This document shows, piece after piece, positions 1-14,100 of a DNA stretch of 64,000 nucleotides. Position 1 is the stretch's first letter; each line of letters begins with the position of its first letter. The notes beneath the pieces are model-generated. The model saw nothing but the letters and a program-made list of their open reading frames with translations, was not told the origin of the DNA and searched no databases. Location of the stretch: assembly GCA_033980235.1 (NCBI GenBank), contig CM067069.1, positions 34,521,041 to 34,585,040 of the forward strand, given 5' to 3'. The position numbers and the translations under genes were made by a program. The DNA is from Diadema setosum. Its lineage: Eukaryota; Echinodermata; Echinoidea; Diadematoida; Diadematidae.

Positions 1-2060
1 ATGAAAACCTTATTCGCATTTGAAAATTGGCACGTTCCAAAATGCTGCAAGGATGTGATTGAATGGGAGTTGATTTCTAAAGATATACTAATGCAGAGAT
101 GTTTCAACATGTCAGCACATGCTTGTTGAAAGAATCAAGTAGAAATAACCAACCTCACAAGCTCAAAGTAGGACAAAGAACAAATGAAGAGTTTGTTCGC
201 AAAAACCAATAAGTCCATATTTGCCAAATGGAGATATTTGCGATTAAAGGTCATGAAAAATAAAGAGAATAATAAGAAAATTCCAGCTTCTTTTGACCAT
301 AACTTTAAAGATGTACCTTTATATGTAGTGACCAATATATCATTTAAAAGATATTATTTTGTACTTTATGACAGAGACCGTACTTCAAAATCTTCAAAAA
401 TGGACTTGTCAGTTTTTGTGAACAAACTCTTCAAATGATATGCACACAGTCACAAAGTAACATCGGCAATAAACTGAAGTGAGCTGAAAAATAGCAGAGT
501 TCTCAAATGGCATTGTAACACAAACTACTCTTTTTCATCACCTACCTTCCAATACTTGTCTGTGTAGTGTATCAGTGTTAGCCTATTTGTCTTTGTTGCA
601 CAATAGTTGATTCAGCTCAATACACAGTAACAAGAAGCCTGCCATCTCCACTAATAGTAAGATGTTCTTTGCTGAAGCATGTCTTCACTTGATATGCTTC
701 TGCCTTAAAAAAAAAAAAAAAAAATGGACATGTGGCATTTCTGCAGTAAGAAGATCGATGTGAAACACACCACACAAAGCATAACAAGACCCTCCAAAAC
801 ATTGAAGGTGGTTCACATGGAAAAAGTAATCACAATGCAACTTGACATGAAGGCACTTGAGATATTAACATCCATGACTCTCGCACATTAGATATTATTG
901 TTTACATGAGGACAGACCACTGCTTAACTTGGTGGTGTGTCAATGAAGCAATAAACATTATTACCCCACAGGTGTGTATATGTATGTCATAGCAGTTCCT
1001 TTATATTATGTTGCAGTATTTTAATTTGATGCTTATTTGAACCAGTCAGATTCACAGAGAGTCTGATATTATCATTCAGATGTTATATCCAACAAAGGAG
1101 TGGCATCCATGGTGTCAAGTTTAATTGTTGCTTCTCTTGCTTGTTGATTCTTCAACCTCTGTTTTCTCTGGTTTTTACAGGCAATGTGAAATGATTTATT
1201 TCCTTTTGTTTGTATGAATGTCTCTTTTATCGTATCAAGCATTTAATGGGATTTTTTTCTTGAGCGGCATTAATTGGTCAACTCCTTCTCAATTTTCTCT
1301 GATCCCCCTACCCCTTAACTAATTTCTGTGTCTTAATGCATTGCTAACCTCCTTTGACATGACAATGGAAATTTCATCTCCCGCCCACCCTGCCTCCTTG
1401 GTGTGTTCTTAACCTCGTATCTGCTCAAAATGGTGATTTGCCTTCTGATGGTGTGTTTTTCATCTAACAATGACGACAACCCACCCATTCCTTACGTGCC
1501 CTCATCCATTACCTGATGTTTCCCCTTTCTTGTGACTTTGTTGAACTTGTCCTTTGTTTGAGTTTCTTTTTCTTGTTTCTCTCCATTTATCCTTCCGTCT
1601 ACCTTTCTATCCATTTATCTTTCTTTCTATTCCTTGTCTCATATTTCATTATTACATACATATTGATACTCATTATTTTTCTTACATGGTTTCATTATCT
1701 TTTTCTCAATAAAAACACATGTTTCTACCACCAAAACATCTTCAACATCATCCATTCCTATGACAACTACATCATCATTTCAACTTCTTCCTATGAATGC
1801 ATGACCATCATTGAACAACAAAACATGATGACAACAAATTTCGCTTTGAACTCTGATGATGACTCTTTCTTCTCGTCTTCCCGATGGTCTTAAAATGTCT
1901 TGTGACTTTGTTGCATCATCATGTGATAACCCCTCCCCCCTCCTACCACCCCCATCCGCCCCGCCCCACCCCATGATGTCGTCATGTTGAGAACTAACCT
2001 TCATTCTCCCTTCACCACCTTCATGCAACCTCTGCCCCGCCTCCTGCATCCCCCACCCAG
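1..2060 (+). other. Intron of the TOCA/CIP4-family gene
   Basis: No exon-like coding segment was found. The longest ORFs are AT-rich and resemble nothing recognised. The right end is a good 3' splice site: a C/T-rich tract ending in CAG at 2060. The F-BAR exons of the gene are expected upstream of the window. Confidence 0.6.
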
Positions 2061-2135
2061 GAGGAATCTGGTGGTTCGCGTTCCTCGGCTGGCATCAAGA
2101 TGAAAATCCCTCACACACCGTCCTTTAGACGCAAG
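2061..2135 (+). CDS. FNBP1L: Linker exon between F-BAR and HR1
   Basis: This is a phase 0-0 exon of 25 codons, bounded by a pyrimidine-rich acceptor (CCCAG) and a GTATCG donor. The peptide is Ser/Gly-rich, then basic ([18 protein letters not shown]). This fits the variable linker after the F-BAR domain, where alternative exons are common in this family. Its frame joins the HR1 exon at 13205 directly. It has no strong similarity to a named domain, so the call rests on splice sites, phase and position. Confidence 0.55.
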
Positions 2136-5100
2136 GTATCGTGGTGGTGAATGTAGTAGACTAAAAATGGCTAGCTGGAGAGATCAACCTAGGTGCAACA
2201 GGATGCGAGTGCACGCTGCCACTGTAGTCTCTTTTCAAGCAGGCACAGCTAGATACTTTTCAGAAAATTGACAAAGTAAAAAATTAGATATTTTGCATCA
2301 AGCAACATTGTAATTTTGACCTCATCACAGGAATAAAACTTTCAGTTGAGTAATAGCAAGAATTCAAGCTTCCAGTTGATAAACCGTCATTGTTTTTAAA
2401 CTTGAAATGATTCCTTTCATAGCTGCACATCCTGCATAATCCAAAGAATTGGTGGTCATTTTTATCCAATGCTGGGATTTATGACAAATTTTGAACAGTT
2501 ATCATAAGAGAAGTAACCCCATCTAGAAACTAATCTAAATCACTTTAATAACATGAATTTCACATTCAAAATTACGCACTTCATTGTAAAAGCATAAATC
2601 CTGAGCAGATAATACAGGAGATTTGATATGGAAAAAATGGGACTTTATGTCCAGTGCATTAAACTTTTAGGAAAGTGAAAATATTTTTTGGGCAATATTT
2701 GTTTTATGAATTTTTGTTTCTTTAATATGTGATAGTTGTAATGGAACAAGCTGTGCCTGTATAGTGGGATAGGATTGGAATGTATGAGTAGAAAGTCTTG
2801 TCTCTTGTCCCAGTATCTGTACCACAGCCTGGCCTTTGCATGTATCGCATGTTTTAGTTGTGCACTATCTTACCGTTAAACGCCCAGTGAAGCTGATATT
2901 TGTATGTCCTTTTTTGTTCAGTGTAGAATATTTATTTGACCGCGTGAATTCTGTTGGGTAGATAAACATGAAAGGTTTCTAAGTGAAATGTATCGCTATG
3001 GCAACCACTGTGTGGGTTATTTCATGTACTGGCCTTTGCAATGAACTCCAAAAATTTGCCTCCAAGATAGGAAACAAAAAAAGCACTATACCGTATGGCT
3101 TCTATTGAGACATACATTGGGCTAGTTATAATCTTTACACCATTCTCTAAAAACAAAAAACAAAAATTGAGCATGACATGATGTATGCACCTCTCTCCTC
3201 ATCCCCTGACCCTTTCTTCCAATAGGGTAACCAAAATTAGAACAGGTTTTGTATGGAAGCATTCAGTAACTTAAGAAAGATGTGCACTGGTAGTAATACG
3301 CATCATTATTAGTTAACCATGTACTGTACAGTGTAGCAACACACAGCAATCCTGAGAAAGTCATCATTTAGCTTGATGCAGAGCATGAAACACTAGTACA
3401 AGGGCATTTTTTGAGAAATATGATACAACTGGTTTTTCTAACACTTAAAATTCAGAATGATAGCCAAAAAGAGCCGAAGCATAAACTAAATTTTGAGCGA
3501 ATATACAGTGTATTGGATGATGTATGAGATTCAGAAGAAAACTGGAAGCAGAATGTATAAAACTATAACTAGAGAAACTAAGATTGAAACAGTTATAATA
3601 AAGTTTTAAATTTAACATACCATCCCCAAAGGTACTGTATACTAGTAATTTATAATGTCTGGTGCTCGTTCCCCTCTAATTTTTTAGAATTTTAAAGGGT
3701 AATTTCATCGCATCACACAAATGATTTGTTGACTAGCATCACTGGTAGAGGAAATGAAGCTACCTTGGACATTAATCATTTATTAACTTATTTGGCATCA
3801 AAGGGCATGCGTCATTTATCATTTTATTTCTATTTTAGTTTCTCACGACATTGCATGTGAGGATTGTCACAGTAGCCTGACATCACACTCGATTTAACTC
3901 CCTTAATTCTCACTCCACATGAGGACTTTTCCTTCAATTATTTCCTTGTGTAAACAAATCCTACGTCATCTTTGACTGATGTTGTGGCTTCTGATAGTTT
4001 ATTTGTCACAACTGTACTGGATTTCTTCTCGAGTGGTGAAGAGAAGTGGAGGGGAAACCCACAGAATGGGCCAAGGTCACCATTTTACCCCCAGCTAATG
4101 CAAAAGATCAACACACCTTCATAAGTTCATGTGCACAAACAAAATGTGTCACATTCACATAAGCTCTTAACAAAGTTAAGCAAGCCACAAAACCATAACA
4201 CTAATATCCCCTTCTAGTGAAAAAAAAAGAAAAATAAAGTTTAATTAGAACAACAACTAAAACCTTCCTGAAAGATCGCTAATGCATGGCAAAAGTATTC
4301 AAACTACATGTTTGTTACTGTTTAAAACAGTATGTTGTATAATCTTATGTAAACACAAGAAATACTACAGTGATGGTAAAAGAACTCAAAACTTATTTGT
4401 TTGCACTGAATAGGTGGCTAGTATTAGTGGTACCAGTGCTTAAATGAAGCCAGGACTTGACAGTGAAATTCAAAACGGAGAAAAGCATCGAAGGGTGACG
4501 CAACAATATCAAACAAATGCACATTGCCCTCTTGATAAATAAACAGAAGAAGAAGAAGTAGTAGTGAAATGCTCAAAATTAAGTAGATAAAACCTGAAGA
4601 TAAAATCCTTAAAGTAAATTCTAATGGCATTAGATGGCTATGCGGTTTACCATGTTTTTTTCAAGTTTGGGAGGAGGGGGGTGAGAGAAGAAAATGTCTA
4701 CTTTATCTCTTGTGTCTTTTCTACCCCTTTCTTATCACAGTGTAGGTGCTAGACTTGGTTTTATGCCATTAATAAGATATGAGATATATGCATTTTGAAA
4801 CAAATATACTGTAGTGATTCCAGGCACTCTTCGTTCTAGGTATTAATTCCTATGGATGATTTTTGGGTGGATGTGTGAGGGTGGGGGAATCATGCTTTGT
4901 TACGGATCTTCATTCATTGATAAGTTGTCAAAATTGCATAGAAAAGGTGTTTTTTGTAGTTTTTCAGCGAAGAAGGGTTTTGAGAGGAAAGGAATGTACA
5001 GAGGTGTGTACATTACGGCTTGGTCAAATCTGAAATGATGATCAACAAATGTTTCTGTAATTTAAAGCACCTCACCAACAATGCTTGAGATGTTAATTAT

Positions 5101-8100
5101 CTTAATTATCTTTTATACTAATTTCCCAAAGTCTACTGTCCCAAACTATTCTCATGAATCAAAATCAAGCCAAACATGCATTAGTTTTGCTGGTGTGAGA
5201 CAAAATTTTAAAATATCTTTGGATTGCCAAACACCTATAGGTCTTATCTGTCAAATGCTTTTAGCAGAGTGTAGTGCTAAATCTCTAGAATTATGAATTA
5301 GCAGAACAAAGAATAAACTTCTTAACCTTAGGAGGCAACCACACTGAATTTGCTAAAAGCAATAATGTAACTTGCTGCAACATTTTTGTACGTTGTTTGA
5401 TGTTGTGTACTTAGAAGCACAGTATTGTTACACTTAATGTGCCAATGAATGGTTGCAGTTTATTTTCATAGCTCTCTATAGTCTTTGTTGTTTTTTATTT
5501 TCTCCTTATTGAATGGTTTATTTTGTATTATGTACTGCATTGGTACTGAGTCCCTATGAATGTCTTATTATTTGAATATTCACCTGTTTTGCTTCTTTGT
5601 TTTTTATTATGTTTAACGGTCTGTGGCACAGGGTCGATTCAGGAGAAAGGTGTGTTTGAGATCCCAATTTTTTTCTCTTTTTCCCTTTTTCCTCCTTCCA
5701 CAGTTGTATTTAAACCAAATTTAACCTCTTCAGGTAGCCGCAAATAAAAACTTACCCTGCAAACTCTTTTAACAACATCCCTTCTCTTTTCCCTCTATAC
5801 GCCTGTCGTGTGTTGCATCATCATTTGGGGCTTGGCAATTGCTGTGCTCTAGCAGTGTTCCCATCAAAACTGCATAGACCCACATATTGCAAATTGTGTG
5901 AGCAAGGGGGAATAAGATAAGACCTGAAAGAGCAAAACAGTACAGTAATTGTGCCTCAGCGCTTGAAGTTAATATTTGCCAACTCATCCAAAGAAGGCCG
6001 TGTGGATCATTGATTTCACAACACATGAGCAGACATCCATTGAGTGTAGTCTTTATGTGTGGATGAGCGCTTTGTCTGAAACACCCAGGCTCTATTTTGT
6101 GTGAATCTTTCAAATGTTACTGTTTCTTCAGCTAGTGTTTGCTTCTGCTCTCATTCCTCTGTTACCCTCTATAAGCTCCTTGAATATATTCAAAAAAAAA
6201 AAAAAAAAATGCTGCAGTTTTTGTCAAGCCCTGAATGCATTGTGCTCTGGTAAATTTCCGCTGTCTTCCTCTATTTTGTCTGTTCTTAAACGGGCCTTGT
6301 GATGGGTTGATTACTGCTGATCCAAGATGTCACATTTGATCTCGGGTTTGACTGGTCCAATTCAAGTTGTAGGCTCACGTTCTGAAGTCAGGTTTGGATG
6401 TAAACTCTGCCCAGTCGTGCAGTCGAAGTATGATACCCACTTTGTGCTAGATTTACCAAAAATTGATCTCCATCCATTTGCTGTTGTAAAATCTAAACCA
6501 GTTTAGCATTCTCTTGGTAGGAGATGAAATACGAAATTTTCTTTGTGAATGAGCAATGCTGTGAGATGGCTTTTTCTGTACATCCTGTGCGAAGTTTAAG
6601 TAAACCAGACTTCAGAAAATGAAACTAATAGCCTAATATGTTGACACTCATAAACATGAAACAGGTGCATGATGGGAGCTACTGTCGTATATCACTGTAG
6701 GGAAGTAGGGGAAGTCCATTAAGAGACCTGTAGGCAGACTCTGAGAACATTTACTCTGGTGTAATATGTACTTGTAATCGCAGACACACCAAAGAATGCA
6801 TGGAGCACTGTGATCCCAGATCTAAAAACCCCTACACCTGGCAGCCATCTTGGCAGCCAGAGAATAATTCAAAATGTAGTGTCGTCTATTCCATTTTCAA
6901 CAGTTTTCATCGGGATAGGACTACTCCAGGACAAGTTAGAAGTTTGTGGGATTTATTGCACTCTTTCAGGACAGAAAAAAAAAATGACACTGCTGATGTT
7001 TTCATTGACAGAGTTCACACTTCACAAAAAAAAAAAAAGATATAAACAAATCTTATTGGACTTTGTGTTGATTTTTTCCCCCTCTGGAGGTGTTGAGGCT
7101 CTTGGTCACTGTGATTTCTAATGCCATTTTGAAAATCCGCGAGCAACATAGATGGGGTGCAATTTGGCGTTGGGATGTTGTGTTGGGGTGCAGAAGTACA
7201 AGGGAGCTTGGTGTGTCCTCAGTGGTGATGGTGGTTGCTATGGTAACATCATTTCCCAGTCTGGGGCAGGGATTGTCCGAGTTAATGAAATCTTGGTAAA
7301 AAAATATGTATATATATTATATTTGCCTGCTCAAATAAGTCTTCATTATAGAGATAAAATTGTTGATATGACTTGTTAAAACTTGGAAGAAAGCAACAAA
7401 CTGAAACATAAAGCCCTGTTACAAGCAGCTGTTAAATGCTGAAAAGCACAGGAGATGAAATACAGATGAAAAAGTATTTTGCACTGATGAGTCAAATTCT
7501 TTTATGCATGATGATGGCTAAGTCCTGACATAGGTAGAGCAGAGAAAGGGGTGTATACCACCAGTAGTCCGGGGTCACAAGGTGTGTGTATTGTGGTACA
7601 CAGAACCACTGACAGAAACACACAGATGCATATATGTACACACCGACATACTCTTCCAAATGTGAATAAGCACACCATTTTGTAACCACACAGTGTACAT
7701 ATGTATATCAAAATGGACTGATGACTTTCACTTACCAGATAACACACAGATACACACACAGACACAGTCGCACACACAAGTTGGCATAGCATGCAAGGGG
7801 TGAAGGTGGTGACTGTACATAAAATCCTCAGTGATCTGAAGTAGGAGATGTGTATCCGTGGAAACCTATCATCTCTGCCTTGTCATCTTGGTCTCTGAGC
7901 AGAAGAGAAATCCTCATCAGATGGGGGCAAAGATTTTTGCTCATTCATTTTCCCCCTTTCTAACCATGGAGACTTCGCTCTCTTTTGTGTGAACTCAATT
8001 TCTCCTGCCTTTCTCAAACTTAAGGAAAAGTAGCAAGCCGTAGATCATCAGGCATTGTTTTCTGATGATTATAATGATCTTGTTGGTCTAGCATCAGAGC

Positions 8101-11100
8101 GATTTTTTAGGATCAGTTAATATATCTTTTTCTTTTTCTTTTTTGCATGCTGTATCTGGCTGTCAGAACTGTCCATTTCTGAAGAATCAACGTTGCAGAG
8201 ATTTTAGTTTGAGATTATATCCCTTGTTGGGGAAAAATAAAGATAGTGAAACATTGTAACTGACAAAAGTGTTGTTCATGATAATTTACCTCCAGCAATT
8301 GCAACAGTTACCTCTTTCTTTAGGCCTGTGATGATGACAGGTTGGAAGAAAATGAAATATGCTGGCAAAAGAAGGCTGAAAGATGAATTCTGCTGCTTTC
8401 TATCAAAAAAAAAAATAAGATAAAAATCATAGTAATACTTCATGGTGCATCTTTTTTTCCTGTCTCTGTAATTGACACACTTTTTTGTTTTTATTTGTTT
8501 TCATATATTTTTCAGCGACCTCTATCCTTTTTCCAGGTATGTTATTGAGTCTTGCTACAGAAAAATCTATACCTTTTTTTTTTGCATTTATTTATTTATT
8601 CATTTATTTGTTGATGATTTTTTGAGTGATTTTTTATTTTTTATTTTTTTCTATTTTATCAGCTTGAAAGTCTGGCAAGTTGTTGTTTTGATATAGTGAT
8701 TCGTAGTTGAAGTGCGTGCATTTGACTTTTCATCAATGATCTGCATATTTGATGATTGTTTCATACACACTCCTGCCTTGCCTTGTTCCTTCCCGACACA
8801 CATTATTTTTATGTTTATATCTTGTGGCAGGAGAGGGTGGGGGTGATGTTATAGATGACAATAGATGGTTTGAGAAAGATTGTTTAAAAAGTGTTTGTCA
8901 TTAGCACAAAAGCATAGATCTTTTTGATCAATGTGTCAAACAATACGATAATTCTACTGAAGAAATGAGAAAAAAAGAAGAAATGTTTCCTCTGAAAATT
9001 TGCAAGTGGTTAGAAGCAAAGAAAAACTTAGGGCGTGAATACAGTAGTAGTGACATATAGAGATTGTTCAGAATTTGCTTCAGTCATTTGAACACACAAA
9101 AATTGCTGGTATATTGAATATTATTTTTCTCTTAATACATGATATTGCTTTTATTCATACATTTTGTGCGTAATACAACGTGCTTGATGCATAACGCTTT
9201 AACTTTCTATGAAATACCAATGGCAAGATAATGAAGTTTGCATTAAAACAAGCCATTGCAGACAGACCTTTTATTTGTATTTAATAGAACTGTGATCGGT
9301 GTCAATGCGTGGATAATTGCAAATAAAAACAGTTATTGTAAGGAGCTTTGCAAATTTTGCATGTTAAAATGAAGTGAAGTTAACACGGCAGGGAATAGAA
9401 CAGAGATCGAAAAACCTCCTTCCTGGCTTAGCAGAAATGCAGCACTTCTGTTTAAGACTCTTTTATTTAAACTTTGGCTTTTAAATCAAATAATGCAGGC
9501 TATAACTGATGAGTTACTTTCTAACTTCCATTTATTTTATTTTAAAAGAAAAAGGTACTGAAATAAGAAAGTCTCTATGCCAGCATGTCATTGATGTTGT
9601 AAAAGTTATCATTGTTACTGATTACTATAACTTTAAAAAGGAATGAAACCCAGATATTTGTGAAGTATATGAATTGAGTGAATGCAGTATTACCAATATA
9701 ACACATCAGTGAAGTTTTGAGAATCCATACAAAATGTAGGAATTGTTTTGGCACCCCAATCACTGGACAAGAAGACTACAACAGTTTGTGACAGCATACA
9801 TGGGCAATGTTATAGGAAATGATAAAGAGAATTCCACAAAATCTCGTTTTCTTCTCTTATTTTTGTTTGTCTTTTGGAAAGCACACATTCCCGCGTCTAG
9901 ATACTAACCACATAATATGTTACAGGTAATATAAATATCCCCATTTACAGGAAGAAGTAAAGTACCTTTTCATTATGCTAGAAAAATGGACGTGTGTTAG
10001 AATTCTCTTTATATTTTCTTTATATTGTTCTCCTGGCGTAGTATCATGAACTGTTGTAGTCTTCTCAGCCAGCGATCATGGCAGCAAAACTTAAAAAAAA
10101 AATCATACATTTTGAATGGATTGCCAATAATCCTCAAACATCACTGATGTGTTTGACTAATACTGCTGTAATCACTCAATCCACATAGTGTATAATATTC
10201 AGGTTTCATTCTCCTTGAACTCTTACACTAACTCTAACCAATGCCTTTAATACCCTCAGAACTATCCATGGTAATGCAGGATGAGCCAGCCACCCTATCA
10301 GGCAGATCTTAGAAATAATCTAATCAACTTTAATCTTTTCCAGGTTTAAAAAGTCATATAGAGATGAAAGTACGACTTCTCCATAGACTTGATGTTTTCT
10401 GTTATTGTTTTTTAACATCAAGGAAGTATTATTTTCTGTGCATTTTGTACTGCGTTACCAGTTTCCCACGATCAAACCTCTTCCGTCAAAGTGTATTTTG
10501 CTATAAGTGTTTATTGCTGAGTGATTTTGATTTTTTTTTCTAAGTTCAATGGTCTTGTGTCAATAATTTCTGCACTTTTTTTTATTGTATATCAAAGAAT
10601 TTGTATATCAACAGTTGAAAGTGAGGTAAGAGAAGTTTCCAGGGATGCAAAGCTATAGACACCTGTTGCCTTCGCTAGAATGTGACAGAAAGGATTACGA
10701 CGAATGAAATTACGTATTTTAGTACAAGAGAGAGAAGAGAAATAGATAGCATATACCAGTCTCTCCTTCTCTCTTGCCTGGTATCTCTTCACACGCCATC
10801 TCCTGTGCACCTGTTTGTTGCTATCTCACCTTCCTCCCCTAAAACATGCTTCCCTCTTAATATAACCATTCCCCCTCCCCCTGCATCATGTCTATACCAG
10901 CAAGAACTCCACCTGCATCTTCCTAAAACTCTTACTGTATGTATTTATGTATGCCCCGCCTTGCCCCGCCCATCCTCTGGCTTGCCGCTACCCCCTTTAT
11001 GCAGCTTTGCTCCGCCCTATCTGTAACCCCTCCCCCAAATCTCCGCCTATCTGTTGATTGATCGCCTGGATGTGGTACTTGAGTGTAGTGCTGCGGTAGT

Positions 11101-14100
11101 GTGGTGGTACATTCTAGCATTACCTTGTCATGCATGCATAGCAGATATCATCAGCATGTCATATGGCTTGTTGTACCTCTACCTGCAACATGCGTCCAAA
11201 CAGTTTGGTCATCACTTCTCGATATTCTGTTTTGCATGCTCTGTGTAGTGGTATTAAACCCCTGTTACAATCTCTAGACCAGTCAATTCACCACCAGGGA
11301 CTTATTGGTCAGTTTGACCGCCAACTTAGAGAGCTTTGTATCAAACTGAGGTGGAAATACCGACAATAACAGCAAAACAATCAGAACAAAGAGACAATCA
11401 AAACGAAAGAACAATTTGAAACAAAGAGATGATGCCCTAAAGGTCATCACCAATACACTTTGAGCTGACTGTAGAAATCCCAAATACTTTAATAAGAATT
11501 AGCTAGGGATAACATTCCTCATTTGCTTATTGGGGCTGGATTTTTTTTTTTTAATATGACATCTTATTTCTGTGAGTATCATCCAAATTATGTCAATGCA
11601 CTATTGCAAGAATGATATTGAGGTGTGAATTAGGTTATCTGTGTCATCATTAATATTGTGTCTTCTTTTTTAAAGAATGATAAATGAATTAGTTCACAGT
11701 TTGCTATATGATTGACCTTGACCATTTTATGATATAATTTTATATAGTAATGAATGGGTTACTACTTATTGGAAGTACAAAACCATTGAAAATTCATCAC
11801 ATTTTTGTCCTGCACAACATTTCTATTCTTGATTATGTAGAAAATCCTTGAAATGTGCTTGAAAAAGAGATATAAAGAAAGAGCAATCAGGGTGAATTTG
11901 AGGGTAGAGATGGGAGATTTGATCTGTTTTATTTTTCATATTGGAATTTCATATTGACCATAAATCAATAATTCAAACATCATTGCAACATTTGAAAAAT
12001 TATTTTTTTAAATCAAAATATTGTCTTTGACATCGTCATCAAAACCTTCATAGCAGCAAGCCACTCTACCAGACATGTTTCGCTGATTAGCTGAAAATTT
12101 TTCAGAATAAGGAAATTTATATTTATGAGCCATAGGAGTCCTGAATGATAATATATCATGTTATAGGATTATCATGTAAGAATATAGTATGTCAAAAATA
12201 CAGGCACAATTTAATATACAGATACAGATTATTTGAGGGGTTATACAATGTACATGCCACATGCAAATAGGATTAAGAGTTGGTCCTTTTTATTACAATT
12301 TTGTAAAAAGCTGTTAGATTCACTCCGTTTTATTGTATGTATCACACAAAGCACTATTCATAATTATTCACATTAATATCTATATCCACTTATACATAAT
12401 TATGTTGAGCACACTTAAATGAGTGGTGTGCTAATCATTGTTATTTTCATACGGGTAGCCTGACTTTGCTGGTAAGTGTTAAAGTTGGTTCCCATACAGT
12501 GTTTCATTTCCAACATTTTGAATAGGAGACATACCCTCCAAACTTAAGTTCCACTTTAACAACTGCTTGATTTATTTTCTTTTTGTTTTTATCCTCTGTA
12601 ATTGATAATATGTTCACATAAAGTAACATTGAAGCACAGAAGTGTACAAATAATGTCGGTGTCATGTCTAACTGCTTAAAATTGCCAACAAAAATTGGAA
12701 TAGCAGTAATATAGATGTAGACATTATGATCCTTTGTTTTGCATCTGGTAAGGATGATCTGCAGACTGTTGTTGGTTAATGCTGTTTTGTTTTGGTCTTT
12801 TATTTTCTGAGTTTTCCTGTATGCAGATGTTGCATGGCATTGATGATGTTGCTCTGTGTCTGCATGTTCAGTTTATATGGTTCAATTTCAGAAGTGAATT
12901 CTGTGTCATTCAAGCAGACGAAAATTTGATATTCTCCAAGACACAAAAATACCTAAAAAGACAAAATTCTCTCAAATTTGTCATTAGAAGTGAAATATTT
13001 CTATGATATTATATGACAAGGTGTAATCAGTTTTGGTTTATGTGTGCATGATTAAGGACTATTCATTTTGCCAAAATGATGCCTTTGTAAGTTTTGTGGT
13101 GAAGGTTTGTAATAGCTTATTTGAGTTTGACGTGTTGCCATGGAGATGGGAAGTATTATGTCATGTTAATTGATGGTGCTATCATCCTGGTCTTACCCTA
13201 CCAGGAGGAGCCAAAGGAGGACTTCAGCCACCTGCCACCAAACCAGCAATCCAAGAAACTCAAGGAGAAGATTGAGGAGCTGAATCAGCTCATCGAATCA
13301 GAGGTCAAATCGAAGTATGTCTCATCTCAGCTCGTTTTATGTCTTCCGTCTCTTGCATTCTTCCTGTTTACAAATATTTTTGTCCCATTTACTTTAAAAA
13401 CGAGGAATGTTCGCATGCATTTTAATTCCGCGAGTTTCGCGAGAGCCAAGATTTGCGAAAGTAAAATGCACGTGAAAGTTCTTGTGTACACTGGATGCAT
13501 TGAATGTTAGAGGCAACTCGCAAAAATTTCATGCCATGAAAATATCTCGTTTTACAGTATTTTGCCTTACATCATTAATATCCAGGATCTACAAAATAAA
13601 GAGTTAATGGGGAATTTTTTTATTCAAGTCAAGTTGACTGAAGGAGGCACTCTACACAGATTAAAGGAAGCAATACAAACTAATGTGGCTTGAATGACAT
13701 ACCTGAAATAATTTTACATGTTATCTACAATGTACCTCCATGCATAATGCAACGCTGCACACTGGCACTGATCCAACGATCCCTGACCAGTAAAAATCAC
13801 TGTCGGACCAGTAACTTTTTCAGGAATGGCCCAGTAAAAGATTGGAAAAAACTGAGCACCTACTGGTCTGACGGACAGGTTGGACCAGTAGAAAAAATGG
13901 GTTAGTGTGAAGCATTGCGTAATGTGTAGAAGCAACCCATACTAACTGCCACGGATTCATACTGTTTTAAGCCTTGTACAGGGATTGTGATTTCTTCTGG
14001 GTTTTTTTTTTTTTTTTTCTGTTCATTCATAGTCCTTCAAGTTATGCTCAGATTTGGTGTGATTAACTTGTTTGGCTTCAAACACAGTTTTCGTATGACA

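Noticed and set aside
5769..6113. 114-residue minus-strand ORF in the first large intron
   Set aside because: No domain, poor codon pattern and no supporting splice sites.
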